Assembly (NCBI GenBank): GCA_003342815.1
Contig: PTEX01000196.1
Location: 70,533-134,532, forward strand
Length of the DNA stretch: 64,000 nucleotides
Reading direction: 5' to 3'
Origin: Eudromia elegans
Lineage: Eukaryota > Chordata > Aves > Tinamiformes > Tinamidae
Shown: piece by piece, positions 1 to 10,216 of the stretch
How the letters are laid out: each line of letters begins with the position of its first letter
How positions within the stretch are numbered: the stretch's first letter is position 1
The notes under the pieces: generated by a model
The model's database searches: none
What the model saw: only the letters and a program-made list of their open reading frames with translations
What the model was told of the DNA's origin: nothing
Program-made: the position numbers and the translations under genes

Positions 1-1065
1 AAAGTAATTTTCATCAAATCCAAATAATGTGAATAATGAGAAACAGTTCCTTAGTACATACTGCTTAAGTTAATGGAAGATTTTTGGCAGTAAGACATTG
101 TAATAACAAAATTGTTCAGTACTGAGGAAAGCAAAGTATTTGAAGAATGGAAGACTGCGAATTGCACAATACTGACAAATATGTACAAAATTTAAGAGCT
201 GCTCCTGTTCCCTCTGCTATAACGATAAAAAATTCCCCACACTTTTCAATGAGTTTGGAGTAGATCCTATGCAAACTGTTGGTTTTTTTTTAATCTGTAG
301 ATCCTCCAAAACAGCAGCAGACTTATAAAATAATTTTTGTGTTGCTCAGTAAAAGTAATGACACCTGAAGGAAAATGTTCATCTTGTCTGACTAACCCCT
401 CTCCCACCAAATAATTGGATATAATTTCATTAATTACTCCAGATCCATGTGTTTCTCAGAGAGTTAATGGCAGATTTGATGCTAATAAACCTCACTTTGC
501 CTCAGGCCATGGTCATTATTTTCAAGGAAGTGACCTATGTCTCAGTAACAATTACTAGTTAATTTGAATCCACTGCACATTAGTGCATTGTTTGTTATTT
601 CTTTCCCGTGCTCCTTGGTCCTTCCTCACCTCTCCCTGGTCTTGCTTGTGAGAAGGCTGATTCACTACCTCTGCTAACTGCTAGCAATGATGGAGGAAGT
701 AGGAGAGGAGACTGAACAGTTAAGGAAACTCCAGAGTTTCTTCTATTCAGTTAAATAATATCTCATTAATGCATTCTTGCCCTTTCTCTAAATAAAAACA
801 GGTTTAGAATTAAAAAAAAAAAAACCTTATTGCGAGTATTGCACTACCTCAGATTTGTGCTGATGAGTTCCTTGAATCCTATTGGATGTGGAGGGCATTC
901 ACCATGTCATGCACAGGCACCCCATCTCGTAAAGTCCAATTACAATTCTATTATAGTCATAAGACAAATAATTCCTGAATAATTTTGCATGCAAGTGCTA
1001 GAGTTAAGGACTAATCAAGAGGGGGAAAATATTTTGAGTCCCCACATGCTTTCAGTTGTTCCATT
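1..1065. other. AT-rich unique DNA, no gene seen
   Basis: No open frame of note, no recognisable repeat consensus and no RNA gene is visible. A run of 13 A residues lies at 812-824. Nothing indicates which host locus this belongs to. Confidence 0.6.
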
Positions 1066-1126
1066 TGTGCAGAAGATCTCGCAGTCAATAACCGAATGTC
1101 CATAAAGGAGACAGAGGAGTCTTATA
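1066..1126 (-). repeat. Short piece of second LTR of the ERV fossil
   Basis: This matches 1810-1870 over 61 bp with 7 differences and corresponds to the LTR's terminal (U5-side) segment. Both copies begin with TGTGC on the plus strand. It marks the far edge of the fossil. Confidence 0.75.
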
Positions 1127-1127
1127 T

Positions 1128-1171
1128 TATCCTATTTTTATCCTATAGTCCTATCCTATATCCTATTTTAT
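1128..1171. repeat. Cryptic TCCTAT simple repeat
   Basis: Five imperfect copies of TCCTAT in about 44 bp lie directly beside the short LTR piece. It looks like local slippage. Confidence 0.6.
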
Positions 1172-1349
1172 TTTTCTCCTCTTCCATAGATTTCTCTAGG
1201 TGTTGCCCTTAACCATACTGACCCACATTCTTTCTCGATGGGACCCTTCTCAGTATCACTGAAATACAGGCACAAAACTTAACAAGGACTAGGGTCGTCG
1301 TCCAACCCTAGAGGGGGGGTCACCTAAATCCCCCTGGTAACATATCCTA

Positions 1350-1650
1350 GTGGTCCTTTACATCGGACCTAGTAGCCCTTTCTGTCAGACTACTTGAGGA
1401 CCCCCCCAGTCCTACCTGTGGATCCCACTGATCCACTGCCCCCCATGGGCGTCGATATAGAGGTTGTCACCCATAGTGACGACCCATAGTACTCACTGGT
1501 GAGATTTCAGCGGTCCTTTCGATTGGACCTCGTCCTTTCCATTGGACGTAATGGTACCAGGTGGTCCTTTCCATCGGATATGTAGTCTTTTCCATCAAAC
1601 TACTTGAGGACCCTCCCCGGTCCTACCTGCGGATTCCCCTGATCCGCTGC
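1350..1650 (-). repeat. Internal duplication in the ERV leader
   Basis: Two 90-bp copies (1350-1439 and 1561-1650) lie 211 bp apart inside the retroviral leader. Within and between them the short motif GGTCCTTTCCATCGGAC recurs about six times with variation (near 1351, 1374, 1513, 1530, 1562, 1583). Its ends are self-complementary (GGTCC/GGACC), so each copy could form a small stem-loop. Confidence 0.75.
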
Positions 1651-1789
1651 TCGTCTGTCTCCGGACAGTCTCGGGAACCCAATCAGTCCTCCGGTGCCGG
1701 ACGCCGTTGATGGGAGTCAATCACCACAAGCTCTGGTGAGGCGTGCTGTCCACCCAAATCACCGGCTGCCGTCCCCGGAGGGTGGAAGG

Positions 1790-1807
1790 ATCCTGGATGA
1801 GCCCCCA
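1790..1807 (-). other. Retroviral primer-binding site, tRNA-Pro type
   Basis: The minus-strand 18-mer TGGGGGCTCATCCAGGAT is two substitutions away from the standard TGGGGGCTCGTCCGGGAT of proline-tRNA-primed retroviruses. It is placed correctly, two bases after the LTR end. Confidence 0.85.
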
Positions 1808-1809
1808 TT

Positions 1810-2231
1810 TGTGCGGAAAATCTTGCAATCAAGAACCGAATGTCCACAAAGGAGACAGAGGAGTCCTATAACTTTACTTGAATAAAGGGAGAGTCCACCA
1901 GGCATATCCCTGTGGGGTCTCTCCAAGTGCTGGAGGTGGCAGCCCCCCTTATGTCCTACCTTCCCGGCCGAGGTAGCCCTGTCCTTTTTCTCATTGGCCA
2001 AGGTACGCAGGAGTCACAGGCTTCCCCTCCTTCTACCCCGAACTCCTGCCTCTTGCCAGCTCTTCTCACCTAAGATCACCTGACTCCTTTGTCCCCCCTC
2101 ACTCCTGGCTCTGCTCAGTCTCCCCCCCGCATTTATTACTTTGTCTCGCTCATCAGCTTGACTATGGGGGAACTGCCTGCCCCCGCTCATCAGCCAGACT
2201 GTGGGGGAACTCCCCTGTTTGTAAATACACA
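1810..2231 (-). repeat. Complete or near-complete 5' LTR of the ERV fossil
   Basis: About 422 bp, with TGTGTATTT... at the minus-strand start and ...GCACA at its end, next to the primer site. It is GC-rich and pyrimidine-rich on the plus strand, unlike the flanks. The inner edge (1810) is fixed by the primer site. The outer edge (2231) is the best TG/CA choice, but no target-site duplication could be matched because the other end is truncated. Confidence 0.7.
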
Positions 2232-3249
2232 AACTTGTGTATTCTACTCACTGTTCAATGTGGTTGTAACAAAGCTCTGTGATCTCTTGCAAGATCAGAA
2301 GACAAGCTCCCCAGCAGGACTGTGGAATCCTTCTGCTAAAAGTAGTGGCACTGCTCAAGGCAGATGTAACCATTGTTATCCTCCAAAAGCATGATCCTCT
2401 ATGGTCTCTTCTAATGCCTGGAGAGATAAATCTACTTTGCTTTTGAGCTAAAATTACTCCCCCCAACCTCGGACAGACAGCAGAGATGTAAATAAACCTT
2501 CCCTTCAGGTTTGCAAAACATTTTACATAAACCAGGCCATGTTCAGAAGTTGACAGTAACAAAATTTAGGATTAAAGCAGTTAAACAGATAATTTCAGTA
2601 ATTTCAGTAGTGAAAAATATTTCTCAAGGGGTTGATAGTCCTTAAGTTATACCATTTAGTTTCTGCAGAGGGACTGCAAACACATAAATAGCCACTCCTA
2701 TACTGTCAGATTATGAATACTGGCTTCAGATCTCTTCTTTTATAAGGTTTTTCATTTGTGGAGCAGTCAGCAAGCACAAGATGAAGTAACTCACTTGGAA
2801 AGGATGAGTTAAAAGAATTGCTAGCTTGCTTTCAACTAGCACACAGAATTTATCTTCCCAGTCCTATACTATAATTCCAATGGGTTTGGCATGTTTCAAA
2901 TATAGTTTGTTACTTGTGATTTGTGACTTCTCAATGAAAAAACTTACACGGCAGTATCAGACCTTTGCAGTACCTAAGAACACTTCCTCTGCAGTGACCC
3001 TTTCTCCTTCTACTCCTTGTCCTGCAGAAATAATCTTCCTGTGCATTCAGACCCTGTGAATGGGATGTGGGACCAATAGCAGGGCTGGTGATGATGGCTG
3101 TGGTAGGGAAAGATAGGTAGATTTATGCAGTGTAAAAAGAAAAAGGAAAAAAAAAAATCTGTCAGCCTAGAAAAAAGACCATATAGGCTACCGAGTGCAT
3201 ACCTTAATTACTTCATGCACCAGAAAAGCACTACTCAGTATTAGAAGTG
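2232..3249. other. Unique DNA between ERV fossil and tandem array
   Basis: No repeat family or coding signal is recognised. Short open frames here have no recognisable motif and look like chance. Confidence 0.55.
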
Positions 3250-4225
3250 AGGGAGCTAAACACTTATGAATATGAGAATGTTTACTTGTGCTGTGGCACA
3301 CATGGCTCCTATTTGTATATTTGAGGTCACTTCTGCCTTAGTGTGTGATGGTCTAGTACTAGTGTCATGGCTGCTGCTTGTAGCTATGAGGTCATAGCCC
3401 CACTGAGGGATAGACCAGTGCTGGTCATGTGGCTTCTCTTTGCAGGTGTGACTTATTCCTGAGGCTCTGATAGGCCAGAGCTGGTCAGATGGCTGCTGTT
3501 TATATTTGTGAGGCCACCTGTGCCTCCTGGCCTCACAAGAGTGCTTGTTCTGTGGCTTGTTACTTGTGGTTGCTTGTGTCTTGGTGTCTGCTAGGCGAGT
3601 GCTTGGCAAGCAGGTCCCTTTGTCATTGTAACTCAATATCTGGTAGACTAGGGCTATGTAAACATCTCCACTTTTTCACAGTGAGGTAACTTGTAAGTCT
3701 GTCCACTAGACTAGTGCTAGGCAAATGTCATTGTGTGGTCACTATTATCTCAGTGCTTCATAGGCTAGTGCTAGGCAAATGGCTTCTCTTTTTGGTTATG
3801 AGTTCACAGAGCCCAAGTGTCCAGTGCTAGACAAATGACTCTGCTTTCTTGCTTCAAGGTCACTGTGCCTTGGTGTCCAGTCCAGCAGTGCTAGGGAAAT
3901 CGCTCCTCAGTGTTGCTAAGAGGTCACTTGTGCCTCAGTGAGACGTAGGCCAGAGCCAGACAAATGGCTCCTCGTAGTCATCAAGAGGGGCTTATGCTTC
4001 AATGCGTGATACGCTAGTGCTAGGCAAATTGCTTCCCTTTTTGATTGTGATGGCACTGGTACCTCTACGCCTACATGCTGGTGCTAGGTAAATGGCTCCT
4101 CTGTTGCTGTGAGGTCACTTGTGGCCTCAGTGACCTTCACTGTGAGGCAACGGCTTGGCAAATGGCTCCTCTCTGTCACGGGGATGTCACTTGTGCCTCA
4201 GTGTATGATAGTCCAGTGTTCATCT
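3250..4225. repeat. Degenerate tandem array, about 15-16 units of ~61 bp
   Basis: An old minisatellite or satellite-like block. A recurring core CTAGTGCTAGGCAAATGGCT is followed by CCTCTTTTTG, then TGAGGTCACTTGTGCCTCAG, then a short linker. The GGCT (or variant) anchor falls near 3304, 3369, 3431, 3491, 3554, 3613, 3664, 3727, 3781, 3837, 3901, 3966, 4030, 4094 and 4164, so spacing is 50-70 bp with a mean near 61. Units at 3720-4225 keep the core best, and the left units are more eroded. Minus-strand frame 3256-3636 is open for 126 codons only because the period is near a multiple of three; its translation repeats about every 21 residues and is not taken as a gene. I know no avian repeat with this unit. 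Confidence 0.85.
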
Positions 4226-4428
4226 CTTGCCTGCAGTTTGCAAAATGACTTACCTCTTCTTAAGTAGAGTGCCTGGTATAAATAGTGCTAAACATTCAAT
4301 TAGATTGTCCAAGTGACATAATAAATAACAGTAGTTTTTTAAAAAGTTGAATTGATTTTCCTTGTGTGAACTGAATGCTTATGTCCTACATTTTATCACC
4401 ATGCAAAAGTTTAGAAATCACATGTGAT

Positions 4429-5006
4429 TGTTGCAGGCCATTTTAGGCCTGCACCCTTACGCGTGTGCTCAAGATGAGCCCCCATTTATGTGTGTATTGA
4501 TTTGTTACATTTATTTGTTGTATTTGTCATGTTAATTGTTGAGACCTTTTTTGTTCATTACACTTGTGTTGTAGAATGTTCCTGAACCCTCCCGAATCTT
4601 CCCCCTGCATGTGCCCCTGTCAGTCATTTGCTGAACCCTCCCATTACCCAATCACATCCCTGAGAACCTTTTCCTTACCCAATGATCCTTAGAGTTTGTG
4701 CCCTGTTGAGACGGCTATAAAAGGAATGTTTGTTGCAGAATAAAGGTTCCCACTTTGCACCCCCACGTGCGTGCGTGTCTTNCCTCGGTGGGACAGGCAT
4801 TCCGTGGGTGTGGGGACCCTCCACTAACTTACCTTCCGCCCTGGGACCATCGGAGGCGGAGTTGAGAGTTCGGTGACCCGCCCGGGGGGTGTTCTGCCGA
4901 GGAGCTAGCTAGGATTCGGGTGAGACCGGGCGCTGGGGTTTGGCGCTGGGTTTTTGGGAATCCCCGGGTTTTCCCTAATATCTTTTTGGGGAAAGGGCTC
5001 ACTGCA
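4429..5006 (+). repeat. Solo LTR, ERVK-like, with target-site duplication
   Basis: 578 bp beginning TGTTGC and ending CTGCA, flanked by a 6-bp direct repeat TGTGAT (4423-4428 and 5007-5012). A TATA box TATAAAAG (4716-4723) and a polyadenylation hexamer AATAAA (4739-4744) give plus-strand orientation and place U3 upstream of about 4740. The portion after the hexamer is long (about 260 bp) and GC-rich. A 6-bp duplication suits class II (ERVK/alpha-beta type) integrases; 4 or 5 bp would be expected for class I. No internal retroviral sequence accompanies it, so this is a recombination remnant. The matched, undecayed flanking repeat suggests a younger insertion than the fossil at 1066-2231. The alternative, that the LTR ends earlier and leader sequence follows, is less likely given the matched ends. 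Confidence 0.75.
4716..4744 (+). promoter_or_regulatory. TATA box and poly(A) signal of the solo LTR
   Basis: TATAAAAG at 4716-4723 and AATAAA at 4739-4744, in the order and spacing seen in LTRs whose poly(A) signal is close to the transcription start. Confidence 0.65.
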
Positions 5007-8000
5007 TGTGATCTTTTTGACCTCTTGTGGAAGAACAAAACCCATCAGCTTGCTTCCTCCATATCCCTTTCAATATGCTGTTGTCAGCACATTCAGGTTC
5101 ATGTATTTAGAAATGGATAAACTCTCACTGCTGTTCAGTTCCAGGTATCTTACAGTAAAGAAGATAGCTAAATGGGACTTGAACTTCTCAGAGTCCCTGA
5201 CAGACTGCGGAAGCATGGTTTGAGGTTGGAGGAAATTTGAGACCACCAGGAGAAAGCTGCTGAAAGATTTTTGTCCCCCAATCCCCAATTATAGCAACAG
5301 GAATATTGAGTGTAGCCCCCTGGGTTTTGGTGGGAACCTTGGAGTGGGAACACTGTAAGTAATATGGCCATATCCCCACCAAGGTAGGAGGCCTGTCTAG
5401 GATAGTGTGTTCACCAACCCTGCATGGCTGTGGTGAGGAGGAAAGAGGAGGGAAACAGAGCCCATTCTGTAAGGATGCAGGTGGACTCCACCCCCTTTTT
5501 TTTTTCTTAAATATAATTTTATTTCAGTCATAAGCTCCCCATGCAAAATGAGGGCTCAGTGCTAAGGAAATTGCCCCAGTAGCAGCCTTTCAGATGTAAA
5601 GGAGTATGCAAAAATCTAGCTTGAGATTGTATTAACTGAGCAGACTTCTTCCAAGCATCGCTTTTATGGGTTTGCTGAAACCAAACCTTTAAATTCCCCT
5701 GCCTCACCCTTGCTTACCTTTGAGAGCTCAGTTCAGCCAAGAATTTAAATTAGCGCTTAATTTCAAACATGTGTTTTTGCTGCCTTGCGTCCTGTGCGCT
5801 GCTGTTGCCCACCACCCTCTCTCCCCTCTCCCGCTCTTGTGTTCTTAAATATGCATCGTCTTTCATTTCAAATTCCTTCTGAAAAAACTATTTTGGCTGG
5901 AAGCTTTTAGGATCAGTTTCCCAGAAATTTATGAATAATACACTCCACAAGTGGTCAAACTGTGGCAGCATGTGCCTAAAGGAACATTACTGCTTTAGGG
6001 CTTCCTTTGGCCATTTCTCCCTGTGAAACCATCTCCCTCAATTAGGCATCTAGCATTTCAAACCAAAGTAGCTGCAAATAGCCATTTTATTCTAAAAAGC
6101 TGCCAAAGACATCTTGGAGCGTTTGTTTCCATTCCAGAATTGTTCTCCTTTGAGGTGTAAGATGGCCAGTGTTCTGTCCTAGACAAGTGACCCATTTAAA
6201 AGGCTGAAATTTTGTCTTCTCTCAGGATTAGAAAAAAGAGCTTTCTAGCTTTCTTTTCTCCTTGAAAGCAGATATCTCTTTAGTGATCCTTTGCCAAAGT
6301 GATGTGACATTAGCCTGTGACCTTAGCCTCAATATTAAACCTGAAAAACATGGTCAGGATGAAGAGGTGTTTTTTTTCCCCCCTTTTTTTTTTTTTCTTT
6401 CTTTCCCTCAGAGATTTGCAGAGACTGAAATAGCTGATACTTTCCTTAGCATTTATTTGTAGAGGATACCTAATTCCTGGTGAGGAGGAGCTCTATAAAT
6501 AGTGGGGGTGGGAGGCTGGAGGAATGGAGTGCATGTGTGAAACAAGTAAATAACTGGACTGCTGGAGGTAGCGGAGCTTCACCACTCTCAGGAGCTATTT
6601 ACTTTTAAATTAAAAACCTAGTTGTGTGGAGAGGGGTGGGTGCTCATTCTTCTCGTATTTGCATTACTATAAATCAAGAGTTTATTCTCTGAAGCCAATT
6701 ATATTTCATCAGTTTAAAATTAGTGTGAGTGATAGGTGGAACTGGGCCAATAATTCTCAAAATATTGGCCATAAAATGAGTTTAATGTGGAATGTTTAAT
6801 GTGGAATTGCCTACAAAGTTGGCATAGGCTGCAATTTTTGCTGCTATTATGGAACAGAAAACATGTGGGCAGGATATATTAACATCAATGGCTTTCTTTT
6901 ACATCTGGAACATTAAAAAGAAGGCAAAAAGCAACAGTTTAAAATACGAGCTATCTATATTCTTGAAATCCTATTGATCTTTCTCTTCTAGCAGGAAACT
7001 ATATAATTATACAACAGGCAATCTGACTTTCTACCACAATGTGGTTGATATAGTACTAATATTAGACATTAACATTCTACCTCAGTGTCCACCAAGAAGT
7101 CTTAGGTGAAAGCTGAGGGGGAAAATAGCTTAAATATAACTCTAGAAGAGTATTTTACATAGTCGATTTTTTTGCAGGGAGTGTATTTTCTTAGGTTTAT
7201 TTTTTAGATTTTCTAGTGGTCTTTCAGATTTTTCTAGTATATTTGCACTAGACAATTATTTTCTCTTGAAATCAGTGGGGTTAACTGACATATTTTTGGT
7301 GTTAGACTTCCTCTTCTGTTGGCTCCTCAACACTCTTGCAAGGAGCTTCTGAGACAGAGAAACTATTGAATTCCCAGCTTGATCTGGGCTGGAGCCAGAG
7401 CAGAGTGCAAATGCTGCCTTTGGCTCTGGTTTCTCAGCAGATTCTTGTGTTACATGAAAAATCATGATCTGCACTTTCAAACTAGGTTTTTGAATTACTT
7501 TGCATATGATACTATGAACTTTAATAAAGTCAGGCTTGTTAGTGCTGCAGTACTTGGGAAAGTTTTCCTCCTTGGGAAGTTGGAGATGAGACTTGTCTGC
7601 ATGTGGTTTTTGATCATTTCAGTTCAAGAACTGGTGTTTGTAGAGTTAATAGCAATTTAAGATAACAATAATGAAAAAGAGTACCTGTTTTGCTTTGCTG
7701 ATTTCTCTTTAATAAGGAAAAAAGTAGGTTTTTGTGCTATCCTATGAGAGCAAGGAAAAAACAATAGTGGAAATTGAAATATAGTGTAAGCCCTTTTACA
7801 TGGTTATTCATCAGGTGCATGAAAGACTTCAGGTTTCCTGATCCTTGGCATAGTGTTTTTCCGTTGAAGTGTGATGTTTTTAAGCAATAAGTAAGAGAAC
7901 AAGTCAGAACAAATCTCTGCTTTGCTTTCTTTGTATGTACATGTGTGTACTGTATCTTAATATCTCTGATTCTAGGTTAAATGGTGGAAACTGAGAGGAT

Positions 8001-8778
8001 GTTCTACTTCAGAGAATAGTCGCCAAGACTGCAGATTTTTCTTCAGGGATAAGATGGCCCGTTAATATACTAGCTTCCGCCACTGACTTGTACAGAATGA
8101 AAGAATAGGAAGAAAGCTAGTTCTTCCCAGGAAAAAATACTTCTATTGATTTTCGATTGACAACTAAGCACACAGCAGCATTGCGGGCACAGACTGCTCA
8201 CAGGCTCTGAAGTCTTTAGCGTCATTTCCTTGTATTGTGTTACACAGCAGAAAATTCAGTGAAGAACAAAGAGACTCATTAAGATTTTTTTCCCAGTGTT
8301 ATGTCTTCTGTGCACATTCCTGGCCACAGTGAAAGCAACTTTGTAAGACAGTCGCTGCTGGCGTCATTGTTCAAAGCCTTTAACATCAACTGATGAATCT
8401 AGTGGACTAATCACCCTTTTGTTAAGAAATGTATTATTTGATCACACTGATACATATTAGAATATAGCAAAGTTGTTCTTGTTACCATATGTCAACTTGA
8501 TTATCTGTAGATGGGAAACCCCTTAGCCGATATATCTTGCTTCCACTCTCTTACCATTACTTAAACTGTTACGTTAAATCTGTTAGTAATGCCCCTGGTA
8601 CTGATGTTGTTTATTCTGCATCTTAGGAAAAAGGAGGAAAGCCTAATAAGGACTAAGTAACATAAAGCAACTATATTTTTTTTCCAATATCCGTTTCTTT
8701 AAATGCCCAGATGCCTATCTTCATATTTTAATAACCAATGAAAACAAAACAAAGAAGATGTTTTCAAAAATATCAGGT

Positions 8779-8803
8779 ATTTATTTATTTATTTATTTAT
8801 TTA
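8779..8803. repeat. (ATTT)n microsatellite
   Basis: About six tandem ATTT units. Confidence 0.9.
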
Positions 8804-10152
8804 GTATAGCTTTTAGGTTTCCAAATGGTTTCAGCCAAGTAGAATACACTGAATTGTAAATCTGTTACTGGAAGGAGCTGTGTCTTCACTTTATTATCCT
8901 GTCTTTGTCTTCTGTTTGGCAATTGTGATTTGTCTTGCAGCAAATGAGCTGGATATTTCCCATTCATCTTAATCCAGTTTTGTGGGAGTTTATAGAAGGA
9001 GAGAAGTAATGTTTTCTAGAAAAATCAATGCAGTGTCAAAACTTCACTTCCTTAGAGGAAAATAATTATAAGCAAAGAAGGAATCAACATACTATTTTTA
9101 TTTCCTATAAAAGAATCTTTTGTGAATGTTACAACAGGAAAAATCCTTGAGTTGCTCAGTCTCTGCCCACAGTTGTTATCCTGTAAGATGAACAACTTTG
9201 CCATGAAACTTACAATGGAAAATTACGTGTTTGGAGCTCGTGGATTCCTTTGAGCATTACTGTGACTTTATAATTTCAGAATTTTTTCTTCCCACAGATT
9301 GTATATGCTAGAATTTATTCAGTCAGAAGAAACTTTGTAGGTGGTTCTGTGGGGCTTTTTGTAAAGGGAAGGTTCCCTGGATTGTACATAGTATCTTGTT
9401 ATTCAGGAAATCAATAGGATAAAAAGTATGAACAAGAATAGTGAGAGAGAGAAAAAATGTATATGTTGAATGCAAGTAGGTGCAACTTGCTTCAACTATA
9501 GTTAATTAAGAAAAAAAGGGGAGCTTAAACATCTTGAAGGACCGTTCAAGAATTTCATAAAGAAGAATGAAGAATTTCATAAAGCTGCTGCTTTGCACAA
9601 GTTCACATCATGGTGGGTGTCACGTGAATAGTGATGGACAGGCATAACTATGCAAAGCAATGATTATGATCACAGTTATATCCTTTTATGGGATGTGGGA
9701 TGAAATACATTTTCCTGTTTCTCTTTCCTTCCAGCTGGTCCTTCCTCCTTTCTTCAGGGCTGGATTGACCTTTCAAGAGAAGAGACAGCTCCTGCTGATT
9801 TTAATAAATGCTTCAGTGGCAATGGTGTATTAACAATTCTGTGCTTGCTCTCACAAAAATATAAAATGTTGGCAGTATTTTCCTTCCCTTTCTACTTCTG
9901 TCTACTCTAACTTTGTTATATAAGAGGTTAAGGAAGTGTTTCCACTGAGTGTTCCGTGATTGAATGGTACTAGTTCAAAAACATAGCTCTTAATTTAAAA
10001 AAGCACTGTTCAATATTGGTTAACATTAAGCAGATTCTTAAGCCTGTTCCTATACTTTAAAATTCTTAGCTGCTCATGTGCTCTTGGCATCAGCAGAACT
10101 TGAATAGAAGTATTAAACAATGCAAAATATTTGTCCACAGTAAAGCTTAGGC

Positions 10153-10195
10153 TGGTGCTTGTCACAACAGCTTGATGGTGCTTGTCACAACAGCT
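10153..10195. repeat. 20-bp direct duplication beside CR1
   Basis: TGGTGCTTGTCACAACAGCT occurs at 10153-10172 and 10176-10195, a perfect copy with a 23-bp period, about 20 bp from the 3' end of the CR1 at 10217. Confidence 0.9.
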
Positions 10196-10216
10196 CTTTC
10201 CTCCCTGAGGAAATGT

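Larger units (their letters stand above)
1066..2231 (-). mobile_element. Endogenous retrovirus fossil, class-I-like, proline-tRNA primed
   Basis: Read on the minus strand, this has the order LTR (2231 to 1810), primer-binding site (1807 to 1790), untranslated leader (1789 to about 1290), then unassigned sequence and a short second LTR piece (1126 to 1066). The primer-binding site reads TGGGGGCTCATCCAGGAT on the minus strand, close to the classic proline-tRNA site of gammaretroviruses, and sits two bases after the LTR's CA end. No gag, pol or env reading frame is recognisable between the LTR pieces, so most of the internal region is gone and the element is clearly dead. The two LTR pieces overlap for 61 bp and differ at 7 positions (about 11%). 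With bird neutral rates near 2 per billion sites per year that would mean tens of millions of years, but the overlap is short and the error large. Family assignment to ERV1 rests on the primer site only. Confidence 0.75.
5007..10216. other. Unique AT-rich DNA, possible noncoding regulatory segments
   Basis: No gene or recognised transposon. Points seen: a poly-T run at 5496-5505; an inverted pair of TAAT cores (AAATTAGCGCTTAATTT, 5747-5763); CTATAAATAG at 6493-6502, which fits both a MEF2 site and a TATA box; short slippage duplications near 6781, 9543 and 10153; and a microsatellite at 8779. 5730-6120 is relatively balanced in composition and motif-rich, but conservation cannot be judged from one genome. 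Confidence 0.5.

Noticed and set aside
3256-3636. 126-codon minus-strand frame with repeating residues
   Set aside because: It lies in the tandem array; the near-multiple-of-three period keeps the frame open. No start context, signal or domain supports a protein.
3650-3675. TGTAAACATCT resembling the miR-30 seed region (also near 57516)
   Set aside because: The bases after the seed do not match and no hairpin precursor is visible; the first case is a unit of the tandem array.
4465-4490. GATGAGCCCCCATTT shared between the solo LTR and the primer-site region at 1796-1810
   Set aside because: The surrounding sequence does not align and in the LTR it lies in U3, where a primer site makes no sense. 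Probably coincidence.
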